Positions 1 to 6,562 of a stretch of DNA of 10,672 nucleotides are shown here, piece after piece. The position numbers and the translations under genes were made by a program. Every line of letters begins with the position of its first letter. Position 1 is the first letter of the stretch. The stretch covers positions 1-10,672 of the forward strand of contig CAMPHP010000051.1 in assembly GCA_946885925.1 (NCBI GenBank), written 5' to 3'. The notes under the pieces were generated by a model. That model had not been told where the DNA came from. It did not search any database and worked only from the letters and a program-made list of their open reading frames with translations. Source of the DNA: an uncultured Litorilinea sp. GTDB lineage: Bacteria > Chloroflexota > Anaerolineae > Caldilineales > Caldilineaceae.

Positions 1-383
1 GTCTTATAGGGTGCCAAGAAGTCATCTAGCGGCAGTAGTTGACCTGTGCGTGCTAGCTTCTGATAGCTGTGTGCATCTTCCCAAGCGCAATCCGGCAAAC
101 CAGTGCCAGCCACCAGCGAGGTATAAAATGTGTCGCTGTAGTTCGCAATGATCTCGTGTCTGGCGACGTGGTCTGGAAATTTCGTCTCAAAGCCCTGCTT
201 CATCAGTTCGCTGATGGGTTCGTCCCAGGCCCAAAACAATAATTCTTTTGACTCTTCACCACTGCCTGTGGTTACAGGTGCTGCACTCGGCGTGGAACAA
301 GCACCTAATCCCATCAGTGAAACTCCCGCGCTGGCTGCGGCTGCTGTTTGCAGAAACCGCCGCCTATTTAACCGTGCTGCCAT
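1..383 (-). CDS. ABC transporter solute-binding lipoprotein, Tat-type signal, N-terminal part only
   Basis: Reading left from the ATG at 383 gives about 127 residues that run off the window edge without a stop. The N-terminus carries a twin-arginine motif NRRRFLQ (residues 6-12), an Ala-rich hydrophobic stretch and a lipobox LGAC with Cys29, so the protein is probably exported folded by Tat and then lipidated. The mature part starts with a Ser/Thr/Gly linker, then KELLFWAWDEPISELMKQGF, which matches the opening strand and helix of family 1 extracellular solute-binding proteins (sugar importers). The start is supported by AGGAGA at 391-396, 7 bases upstream. The gene opens a second transport operon with its own promoter region; permeases would be expected past the left edge. 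It differs from the binding protein at 5056-6348, which has a Sec-type signal. The substrate is unknown. Confidence in the broad family is high, but the domain cannot be checked beyond its first fifth or so. Confidence 0.85.
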   Translation of the reverse strand, partial: MAARLNRRRFLQTAAAASAGVSLMGLGACSTPSAAPVTTGSGEESKELLFWAWDEPISELMKQGFETKFPDHVARHEIIANYSDTFYTSLVAGTGLPDCAWEDAHSYQKLARTGQLLPLDDFLAPYK

Positions 384-503
384 TATGTCATCTCCTTACA
401 TAGAGAAATCAATAGGGAACACAAATTCGTACTATCCAGACGCTTAGCACGCCGGAGGATTGCACGACCTTAATCTGCGCTATCAGAGTTGAGAATATGT
501 TGC

Positions 504-520
504 GTTCAGTACAACTGAAC
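504..520. promoter_or_regulatory. Operator-like palindrome GTTCAGTACAACTGAAC
   Basis: GTTCAGT (504-510) and ACTGAAC (514-520) are perfect inverted copies separated by ACA. The 17-base size and odd-length symmetry fit binding sites of dimeric helix-turn-helix repressors (for example GntR or LacI families). It sits about 45-60 bases downstream of the predicted transcription start of the solute-binding protein gene, a place where a repressor could block elongation. No regulator gene is in the window, so the partner is unknown. A shorter related arrangement, GTTCA-N5-TGAAC, occurs at 9004-9018. Confidence 0.4.
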
Positions 521-569
521 ATGCTTGGTGGTAGAGAAGAATAGTAGGAGGGCTGCGGCCCGTTTGCCG

Positions 570-599
570 ATTATAGCACCGCCATTGTACGTGGCGCAA
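570..599 (-). promoter_or_regulatory. Sigma-70-like promoter for the left-edge transporter
   Basis: On the minus strand there is a perfect TATAAT at 575-570, preceded 18 bases upstream by TTGCGC (599-594), which keeps only the TTG of the -35 consensus. Transcription would start near 563, giving a 5' leader of about 180 bases before the ATG at 383. The operator-like palindrome at 504-520 lies inside this leader. The perfect -10 is the main support; the weak -35 keeps confidence moderate. Confidence 0.45.
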
Positions 600-660
600 C
601 CTGATTTTTTAGGGTTTAGATAGGACCAAAGAGAGATGAAGAGTAGGATGATAAACATGT

Positions 661-725
661 CTCACGTAGAGACGCAGAGCGAGAGATTGGGCTTTTTTCT
701 TCGCGCCGCTGCGTCTCTACGTGAG
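661..725. repeat. 17-bp perfect inverted repeat downstream of the hydrolase gene
   Basis: CTCACGTAGAGACGCAG (661-677) is the exact reverse complement of 709-725, with a 31-base loop. The stem starts 9 bases after the TAA of the hydrolase gene, so its transcript would end in a strong hairpin. No T-run follows on the minus strand, so it is not a textbook intrinsic terminator. It may act as an mRNA 3'-end stabiliser or be a dispersed palindromic (REP/MITE-like) element. AGACGCAGAG from the left arm recurs at 8615-8624 in another intergenic region, which favours a dispersed element. The rest of 384-734 contains the promoter and operator described separately and no gene. Confidence 0.75.
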
Positions 726-734
726 CTAACAAAT

Positions 735-1844
735 TTACGCGCTAGGCAGCCAACGTTGGAGAAACTTCAGGCCAGAGGAGACATCAATTTCATGACCACC
801 GTCGTGCATGTACATCTCCAGGCGTTCAACCATCCCCAATTGGGCATAATGCTCCTGGGCAACGCAGAATTCATCTTCTAGCCAGGGCCACCAGCCAATG
901 CCATCACCGCGGCCGGACTGGATGAGCATAGGGCGCGGGCAGATGAGCGAGATCAGATCGCTATCGCCAAAGTTGCGCAGCCAACCAGGGATAAAGATGT
1001 GCTCTTCTGTCGTAGAGAGAAAGCAACTATGGCGCGGGTCATCAATAATCATCTTGCGTAAACGGTCGTTGAACCAAGCTGTACAAACAGCGGCATGAAT
1101 GCGAGGCTCCAACACGCTGGTAAACATGGTATAGGCACCGCCCAAACTAATGCCCCACATACCAGCACCCGTGGGCTTGATCTCTGGCCGAGCCAGGACG
1201 TGATCCAGCAGCGCCCTCATCTTGCTAATCTCCAATCCCCAAAGGGTTTTGCCCAACATGATACACATGCGTTGCAAACGGGCGCGCGGCTGGTGCTCTG
1301 TAATATGGATGGGTGCGAGCACAGCATACCCAGCTTCGACCAGTCGCCGCCCGTAACTATGGTAAAGATTGCCCTCGTCCACCATGCCAAAGACGCGCTC
1401 CGGACAGCAGCCAATCCCATGTTGTGCAATGACCAGTTGGCGTGGCCCGGTCTGTGCTTTGGGCAGCGCCAGAATGGCACGCGCATGAATCACAGGAGCA
1501 GCCTGGTCTGGGGCCAGAGCCAAACTATTTATGGTCATGGGTACAACCAGCCAATAAGCAGTAAAATCTTCGGTTTCTACATAAGGGGTGAGCGTCACCT
1601 GCTCATTTTGCGCCGCCAAGTCAAAGAGGCCCACACACTCGCCCCACTCGGCGCGCATGGGCGCGACCGAGCGATCATAGTTTTCAACAGAGCTATAATC
1701 TCGCTGCCAGCGGCTGTTACGTTGGGTATAGACCGCTTCGGTGAGCGTTCGTAGAAAGTTCTCCGTATCGCGGCGCTGCAAGCTCTGGCGATCATTTGCC
1801 ATTCGCTGTGCCCAAGCGACAGAGATATCGTCAATTTGTTCCAT
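735..1844 (-). CDS. Alpha/beta hydrolase (esterase / dienelactone-hydrolase-like), 369 aa
   Basis: This is a probable serine hydrolase acting on an ester bond of an imported or derived compound. Numbering from the ATG at 1844, the oxyanion region is QHGIG (141-145), the nucleophile elbow is GISLGG with Ser233, the likely acid is Asp314 in GRGDGIG, and the catalytic His351 lies in HDGGHE. The C-terminal half (about 137-369) is the hydrolase core. The first 130 residues are an extra N-terminal part with a helical start, as in large acetyl-xylan-esterase or cocE-like relatives. No signal peptide is seen, so it is likely cytoplasmic. The start is uncertain. ATG 1844 has GGAAG 8 bases upstream; ATG 1850 and 1859 and a TTG at 1889 are also in frame, but the TTG abuts a strong hairpin. 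The gene is last in the catabolic cluster, 126 bases after the nitrilase-family gene. The precise substrate cannot be told. Confidence 0.88.
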   Translation of the reverse strand: MEQIDDISVAWAQRMANDRQSLQRRDTENFLRTLTEAVYTQRNSRWQRDYSSVENYDRSVAPMRAEWGECVGLFDLAAQNEQVTLTPYVETEDFTAYWLVVPMTINSLALAPDQAAPVIHARAILALPKAQTGPRQLVIAQHGIGCCPERVFGMVDEGNLYHSYGRRLVEAGYAVLAPIHITEHQPRARLQRMCIMLGKTLWGLEISKMRALLDHVLARPEIKPTGAGMWGISLGGAYTMFTSVLEPRIHAAVCTAWFNDRLRKMIIDDPRHSCFLSTTEEHIFIPGWLRNFGDSDLISLICPRPMLIQSGRGDGIGWWPWLEDEFCVAQEHYAQLGMVERLEMYMHDGGHEIDVSSGLKFLQRWLPSA

Positions 1845-1890
1845 CGTCATCGCTTCCATGCTTGATTTTTGGATTATTACGATTTGCAAT

Positions 1891-1931
1891 CTTCCTTGGA
1901 GCCACCCAGAGGGTTCCCGGCTCCGAGGAAG
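1891..1931. repeat. Palindromic intergenic element between two hydrolase genes
   Basis: The outer arms CTTCCT-T-GGAGCC (1891-1903) and GGCTCC-G-AGGAAG (1919-1931) pair over 13 positions with one mismatch, and an inner ACCC-AGA-GGGT (1904-1914) forms a small hairpin. The element begins 39 bases downstream of the nitrilase-family stop (minus strand) and lies before the alpha/beta hydrolase start. There is no T-run, so it is not a clear terminator. It resembles a dispersed REP-type element and could lower or stabilise expression between the two genes. Confidence 0.65.
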
Positions 1932-1970
1932 GTATCTTCTGCTCCCTGCTTGGCTCTCGCTACGGCTATG

Positions 1971-2909
1971 CTATGCGACAGGTTCAGAGGTCGGCGTAGC
2001 AGCGAGGGGAATTTGCCCGCGCACAGCAAGCAAGTTACGCTCCGCAGGCGGTACTGCCGGAATGACAAAATCAGGGTCTGTAATCGCGCCATAGGCATCG
2101 GGACGGCGATCTGCCAGCACCGAAGTCCAAAAGTCTCCCTCATCACCAAAAGAAAAGGCATGGGCGAGGCGCGGCTTGTCTAGGTCTATCTCGGTGATTG
2201 CCTTTCCCACATAGCGTCCTGCATTGGAAAGAATCAGACCATCGGGAGCGATCACGCCGCTACGCCCCAAGACCATGCCAGGTCGCCACGCCTTCTCATC
2301 CTGTATGCCAAAGCTCGCAGTTACAAGCCAAGTGCCATTGTCAATGGCGCGGCTGCGAATCACAGCATAGCAGAGTTCCTCTCCCCAACCGCTCCACCAA
2401 GTGGGCCAAACCAGGATCTCTGCACCGCGCAAGGCAAGGACACGCGTGCTTTCGGGGAAGCTGAGATCGTGGCAGATTGCCACACCCACACAGCCGAAAT
2501 CTAGGTTAAAGACAGGAAAGTTATCGCCGGGGATCGCGCCGTCACTCATCTCACGGCGCGTGGGGTGAACTTTTAAGTAATGACCGGCAATCGTGCCGCT
2601 ACGGTCAATCACCAGTGCCACATTGCGGCGCAGCCCTTCGACCAGCCCCGCAATCGGCAGAATCACATTCATCTGGTACTGGACAGCAAGCGCAGCCGCT
2701 TGTTGTGTAAATGGGTTGGTATAGGCATCTTCGATAACTTCTTCACCCGTGCAAGTTTCACCAAGACAAACGAGGTCAGCCCCTGCCTCTCCGGCCTGTT
2801 TAAGCCAATAGAGAGCGGCTTGACAGCGGTATTGATAGCGCGCTGCCGGGGTATCTCCTTCACTCCAAGCGGGTAGTTGTACTGCCGCGATACGAACGTT
2901 ACGACTCAT
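1971..2909 (-). CDS. Carbon-nitrogen hydrolase (nitrilase superfamily), 312 aa
   Basis: This enzyme should hydrolyse an amide, carbamoyl or nitrile C-N bond through a cysteine thioester. The superfamily's Glu-Lys-Cys triad is visible: Glu51 in LGETCTGE, Lys113 in HYLKVHPT, and Cys146 in VAICHDLSFPE. Length (312) and the alternating strand-helix pattern fit the single-domain aliphatic amidase / N-carbamoyl amidase / Nit-like branches. The proline-rich C-terminal tail (about 280-312) lies beyond the core. Two ATGs stand side by side (2912 and 2909). The second is 6 bases from GGAGG and is preferred, but either is possible. There is no signal peptide, so it is cytoplasmic. It follows the permease genes by 117 bases and precedes an esterase-like gene, so it probably processes the imported compound. 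A role in general amide or pyrimidine breakdown is an alternative. Confidence 0.92.
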   Translation of the reverse strand: MSRNVRIAAVQLPAWSEGDTPAARYQYRCQAALYWLKQAGEAGADLVCLGETCTGEEVIEDAYTNPFTQQAAALAVQYQMNVILPIAGLVEGLRRNVALVIDRSGTIAGHYLKVHPTRREMSDGAIPGDNFPVFNLDFGCVGVAICHDLSFPESTRVLALRGAEILVWPTWWSGWGEELCYAVIRSRAIDNGTWLVTASFGIQDEKAWRPGMVLGRSGVIAPDGLILSNAGRYVGKAITEIDLDKPRLAHAFSFGDEGDFWTSVLADRRPDAYGAITDPDFVIPAVPPAERNLLAVRGQIPLAATPTSEPVA

Positions 2910-3026
2910 CATGGCCCTCCTTCATATGCTTCGATTGGCAACAACACACCCTGCAATTGCTTGACCGCAATCACAGGGGAGAGAAATTCGCAAGATACAT
3001 AAGTCAGAACGAAGTCGGCATTGGGG

Positions 3027-3848
3027 TTAATCGAGGGCAGACATTTGAACGCCCTGTGTGAAGTAGCGCTGGAAGAGCAAGAAGATCGAAAAGGTTGGAA
3101 TAAAAGCCAAAGTGGCTGCTGCCATTTGAACACCAAAGTTGCCCTCTATCGAGTAGAGTGCAGCCAAGCCGACCGGCAAAGGAAACATGCGCTCCGAGAG
3201 CATAAAGATCAGCGGGCGGAAAAGATCGTTCCAATTGGAAATGAAGCGAAACGTTGCAATGGTAGCAATGGCCGGCGCACACAAGGGCATGATCATCCGG
3301 AAGAAAACCTGCCAATCATTGGCACCATCCAAAAAGGCAGCTTCATCGATTTCCTTGGGAATGGTTTGCAGGTACTGGCGTGCAAAGAAGACGCCGATAA
3401 TTGCCCATAGATCGGGCACAAGGATGGCCCAATAGCGATCAATCCAGTCAAACCAGTTAAAGAGTATGTATTGGGGAATAACGAGCAATTGAGTAGGAAT
3501 GATGATCATGGAGACCATGATCCAAAACAGAGCAGATTTGCCCACAAAGTCCTTGCGCGCAAAAACATAACCAATCAGCGTGCACAAGACAGCTTGCGTC
3601 AGGACAGGAACAACCGCAAAGATTACTGAGTTCAAAAACCAGCGCGGAAAGAGTTCGCGCCGGATGATGTAGAGGAAATTTGCCAGTGTGTTCTCGCTAA
3701 GCATATAGCCTAGATCGGGGATAAAGTTAACCGACTCGCGCAACGACCCCAAGACCATCAGCGTAAAAGGAATCACATAGGCAATCACCAGCACAGCCAT
3801 GACGAGGTAGTTAAAGACAAGTTGAGGAAGAGAGTATCTGCGTACCAT
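3027..3848 (-). CDS. Sugar ABC transporter permease, MalG/CUT1 type, 273 aa
   Basis: This is the second inner-membrane subunit of the importer. From the ATG at 3848 there are about six hydrophobic segments (roughly 11-36, 72-97, 105-130, 140-156, 185-201 and 242-260). The cytoplasmic EAA loop, EAAFLDGANDWQ onward from residue 169 with Gly175, docks on the ATPase. A 273-residue length is typical of MalG-like permeases. An upstream in-frame ATG at 3914 would add 22 residues but has no ribosome binding site and sits in a 9-base direct repeat. ATG 3848 has only a weak AGAAAG 9 bases upstream and is chosen for its fit to family length. The usual Gly-Ala-Val/Leu-Lys ending is replaced by MSALD. It lies 121 bases after the first permease gene, in the same operon. 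Confidence 0.93.
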   Translation of the reverse strand: MVRRYSLPQLVFNYLVMAVLVIAYVIPFTLMVLGSLRESVNFIPDLGYMLSENTLANFLYIIRRELFPRWFLNSVIFAVVPVLTQAVLCTLIGYVFARKDFVGKSALFWIMVSMIIIPTQLLVIPQYILFNWFDWIDRYWAILVPDLWAIIGVFFARQYLQTIPKEIDEAAFLDGANDWQVFFRMIMPLCAPAIATIATFRFISNWNDLFRPLIFMLSERMFPLPVGLAALYSIEGNFGVQMAAATLAFIPTFSIFLLFQRYFTQGVQMSALD

Positions 3849-3913
3849 AACAGCTAACTTTCTGAGAAACGCCTCTGGACAAACATTGACCGTTACAGGT
3901 GCTAGGGCCACCA

Positions 3914-3931
3914 TTTACGACTTTTACGACT
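3914..3931. repeat. Perfect 9-base direct repeat (TTTACGACT x2)
   Basis: TTTACGACT occurs twice head to tail at 3914-3922 and 3923-3931, between the two permease genes. It overlaps the rejected upstream start at 3914. No function is evident; slippage during replication is the simplest origin. Confidence 0.6.
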
Positions 3932-3969
3932 GTGGCATAGCACACACAGCGTAGCTACCAAAAACTCAG

Positions 3970-4932
3970 TTAGTAGTAGCTCACTTCTTTGCCTAGATAG
4001 CGGCGCTGTATCGTGGAAAGGGCGAAAACGACGACAAACAGAATAAAGGCGACCACAGTTGCATAGCCCATCCGCAACATATTGAAGCCAACTTGGTAGA
4101 GGTAGTAGACGATGGTTGTAGTCGAAAAGGCTGGCCCGCCACGGGTGATGACATACATCTGTTCAAAGACCTGGAAAGCACCAATCGTGGTGATCACTGC
4201 CACGAAGAAATGAATCGGACGCAGCAGTGGCAGGGTAATGTACCAAACCGATTGAAAACCATTTGCACCGTCAATCTCCGCCGCCTCATAGAGGTGACGA
4301 GGAATAGACCTCAAACCAGCCAAGTAGTAGATCATCAGATAACCGCTGATGCGGAAGATACTCAAACTCGCCAGCACAATCATCGCCAGCGTCGTATCCG
4401 AGAAATAAGCCTTGGGCGCAATCCCAAAGAGGCCAATAAAATAGTTAAAGAGACCGTTTTCGTTGCCCTTAAAGATGTATTGCCAGATGCCCGCCACAAT
4501 AACGCCAGAGGTGACATAGGGCACAAGCACGGTAATTCGCAACAGGCGAGTGCCAGGAAGATCGCTGCTGATCAAGAGTGCCAGCAGAAATCCCAGCGTG
4601 ACGGTGGGAAAGACATAATAGAGGGCAAACAGCGTTGTATTCCAGAGTGAGCGCCAGACCAATGGATCACCAAATGAAGCACGCCAGTTGGCAAGACCGA
4701 CAAAATCGGCGGCACCAATCAGGGGCCAATCCATAAAAGTTAATACAAAACTAAAGAGAAAAGGGCCAAACTCGAAAAGCAGAAAATGGATGACAACGGG
4801 GATCATCACAATATAGGCAAAGCTGTTGCGTTTTAGCTCACGCCGCGCCCGGCTGAGCCAAGAGGGCCGGGGGAGCGCAGCATTCTTATCACCAAGATAG
4901 GCCGATTGGACGGAAGGATTCAGCTTGGACAT
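3970..4932 (-). CDS. Sugar ABC transporter permease, MalF/CUT1 type, 320 aa
   Basis: This is the first inner-membrane subunit of the sugar importer, pairing with the permease at 3027-3848. A basic N-terminal tail (about 1-37, many Arg/Lys) precedes hydrophobic segments near 38-66, 98-123, 132-154, 181-205, 238-256 and 289-306. The EAA loop begins EAAEIDGANGFQ at residue 216 with Gly222, followed by LPLLRP. The start ATG at 4932 has GAGGAGA 5 bases upstream. An open frame continues to 5004, but that extension runs through the hairpin at 4963-4992 and is not coding. The order binding protein, MalF-like, MalG-like is the standard CUT1 order. No ATP-binding subunit is encoded in the window, so a shared MsmX/UgpC-like ATPase elsewhere is expected. 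Confidence 0.95.
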   Translation of the reverse strand: MSKLNPSVQSAYLGDKNAALPRPSWLSRARRELKRNSFAYIVMIPVVIHFLLFEFGPFLFSFVLTFMDWPLIGAADFVGLANWRASFGDPLVWRSLWNTTLFALYYVFPTVTLGFLLALLISSDLPGTRLLRITVLVPYVTSGVIVAGIWQYIFKGNENGLFNYFIGLFGIAPKAYFSDTTLAMIVLASLSIFRISGYLMIYYLAGLRSIPRHLYEAAEIDGANGFQSVWYITLPLLRPIHFFVAVITTIGAFQVFEQMYVITRGGPAFSTTTIVYYLYQVGFNMLRMGYATVVAFILFVVVFALSTIQRRYLGKEVSYY

Positions 4933-4962
4933 AGGCATCTCCTCATGCGGAGTAGAGAGTGC

Positions 4963-4992
4963 TGGCTGGGGAGCGTGAACGCTCCCCAGCCA
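4963..4992 (-). terminator. Strong 14-bp hairpin between binding-protein and permease genes (attenuator or mRNA stabiliser)
   Basis: TGGCTGGGGAGCGT (4963-4976) and ACGCTCCCCAGCCA (4979-4992) are perfect inverted copies with a 2-base gap, so the RNA stem would have about 12-13 pairs and a tetraloop-size loop. It lies 63 bases past the TAA of the binding-protein gene and about 30 bases before the permease start. No T-run follows on the minus strand (GCACTCTCTACTCC), so full termination is unlikely. In known sugar importer operons such as malE-malF, hairpins here stabilise the binding-protein message so that it exceeds the permeases. The same role is inferred here. Confidence 0.7.
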
Positions 4993-5055
4993 CAAATGCC
5001 GCAATCCGTTGGCTCAGACGTACGGATAGACGGCGCAGCAGTCGTTAAGCAGCAG

Positions 5056-6348
5056 TTACGGCTCCAACTGGCTCTTGGCCTCATCAATACGGCTCTGCAT
5101 ATCTGCAACTGCTTGTTCGGGCGTCTTGTCCCCCGTCATAATTGCTTGCGCCTCTTCAGCCAGGATGATGTAGGCTTGGCTGGCAGAAGGGAAGATGGGG
5201 TCAACTTGCACATATGAGGCACGTTCCAACAAGGTCTGGAATGCCTCGTCACCTTCATAGAAGGAGGCTGCTTCCTTGAGGGGTGGCAGATAGCCAACGG
5301 TCTTGTTGATCTTAACCGAATTCTCGGTGTCGGTCACGTGCTTGATCCACTCTACGGCGATGGCCGGATCGGCGGCCTTAGAACTGACGGCGTAGGAACC
5401 AACAGTGCCGCTTGTCACCTGGCGCTGCTCAGAGAGAACTGGCCCAAATGCCCAGTTAAAGTTATTCACATAGGTCTCACGCGAGCCATAGAACGAGTTA
5501 CCATCCATCAGGATAGAAAGCACCTGCCCATTACGGAAAGCATCGGTTTGCTCCTCGCTGCCGGACGTAATCGAGTCGGGAGGAACCCAACCTTCATCGT
5601 ACATGCGCTTCAAGAAGGTCATCGCCGCCACCGTCTCAGGGCTGTCGACGATCACATTACCGTCTTCATCGTAGATTTCGCCGCCAAACTGCCAAATCAA
5701 AGCGGTTAGGCCACTTGTAGCCGTATTGCCCGACCAGGTACTGACAAAGACATCATTCTCTTTGGCGACCTGAGCCCACTCTTCAAACTCGGCAATGGTC
5801 GTCGGCAGATTTTCCGGGTCAAGGCCAAGTTCAGCCACCAGATCCGTGTTGTAGATGTGTACTACGGAATTTTGGAGAATGGGCAAGGCGTAAAGCTCGC
5901 CCTCCCACGGAATCAACGTACCAGGGTTAAACTTCTCAGTCTCCTCATCAGTCACATAGTCACTGATCGGAACAATGGCATTACTGAGAGCAAACTGTGA
6001 AATCATATCCGGGTTCATATAAAAGACATCAGGACCCCGTCCTGTGCCAATCGCCGAAAGCAGCTTTTGGCGGCGATCATCCCAGGGCTGCGTTTCAATT
6101 GTGATCTTGACGTTGGGATGCTCTTCGTTGAAGCTGGCAATCACTTCATCCCAAGCTGCGGTCTCCGCCTCTTGATCATCCATCAGCGGAAAACGCCACA
6201 TCACGATTTCGGTGGATGCTTCACTGGCTCCAGCCTCTGTATTGCTACTGTCACCAGACGTCGTGGCACTGGGAGCAGTACACGCTACGAGTAGTGCCAG
6301 CAGGGCAATAAAACTGAGCAAACGGACTACGGTATACTTTAGCTTCAT
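5056..6348 (-). CDS. Sugar ABC transporter solute-binding lipoprotein (family 1), 430 aa
   Basis: This membrane-anchored receptor captures the substrate for the permeases encoded downstream. The signal peptide MKLKYTVVRLL plus a Leu-rich core ends in lipobox LVAC with Cys23, followed by a Ser/Thr/Gly/Ala linker (about 24-40). EIVMWRFPLMDDQEAE then starts the first lobe. The segments GTGRGPDVFYMNPDMISQFA and YALPILQNSVVHIYNTDLV are typical family 1 motifs (first-lobe substrate loop and first hinge). The length of 430 is usual. The ATG at 6348 has GGAG 7 bases upstream; an in-frame TTG at 6363 overlaps that ribosome binding site and is rejected. It heads the transporter genes, 204 bases after the oxidoreductase stop. 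The space 6349-6552 holds only weak hairpins (for example 6484-6502) and no clear promoter. The substrate is unknown; the family imports sugars, oligosaccharides and glycerol phosphates. Confidence 0.95.
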   Translation of the reverse strand: MKLKYTVVRLLSFIALLALLVACTAPSATTSGDSSNTEAGASEASTEIVMWRFPLMDDQEAETAAWDEVIASFNEEHPNVKITIETQPWDDRRQKLLSAIGTGRGPDVFYMNPDMISQFALSNAIVPISDYVTDEETEKFNPGTLIPWEGELYALPILQNSVVHIYNTDLVAELGLDPENLPTTIAEFEEWAQVAKENDVFVSTWSGNTATSGLTALIWQFGGEIYDEDGNVIVDSPETVAAMTFLKRMYDEGWVPPDSITSGSEEQTDAFRNGQVLSILMDGNSFYGSRETYVNNFNWAFGPVLSEQRQVTSGTVGSYAVSSKAADPAIAVEWIKHVTDTENSVKINKTVGYLPPLKEAASFYEGDEAFQTLLERASYVQVDPIFPSASQAYIILAEEAQAIMTGDKTPEQAVADMQSRIDEAKSQLEP

Positions 6349-6537
6349 CTCTACTCTCCTCAACTAATTCAGCTTAGGGCGCAACGATCACGAATGTATC
6401 TCGACTTTATCTAGACGGCCGGGATTTGGAGACGCGGCCAGGGTCGATTCGTAGACTGCTAACAGAGTGAAGATAGATGCTAGCGATCCGGCGCATGGAT
6501 CGGGTTCGCCAAGTGCAGGGGTGCTTAGCGCAACGGA

Positions 6538-6562
6538 GCTAGACTGAGTGAGTTAGTCTAGC
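6538..6562 (-). repeat. Small 8-bp hairpin over the stop codon of the oxidoreductase gene
   Basis: GCTAGACT (6538-6545) and AGTCTAGC (6555-6562) are perfect inverted copies with a 9-base loop. The TAA stop (6555-6553) lies partly within one arm. There is no T-run after it. It may be chance or a weak attenuator before the binding-protein gene. Confidence 0.4.

Noticed and set aside
1095..1754. Long plus-strand open frame of 219 codons inside the alpha/beta hydrolase gene
   Set aside because: It lies opposite a gene with clear catalytic motifs, has no ribosome binding site, and its translation shows no protein-like pattern.
4093..4650. Plus-strand open frame of 185 codons opposite the first permease gene
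   Set aside because: It is a mirror of a membrane-protein gene, very rich in polar residues, with no start signal.
594..6534. Word GCGCAAC recurring in several intergenic spaces (594-600, 6379-6385, 6528-6534 and inverted elsewhere)
   Set aside because: A 7-base word of this composition can recur by chance in 10 kb, and no consistent position relative to genes was seen.
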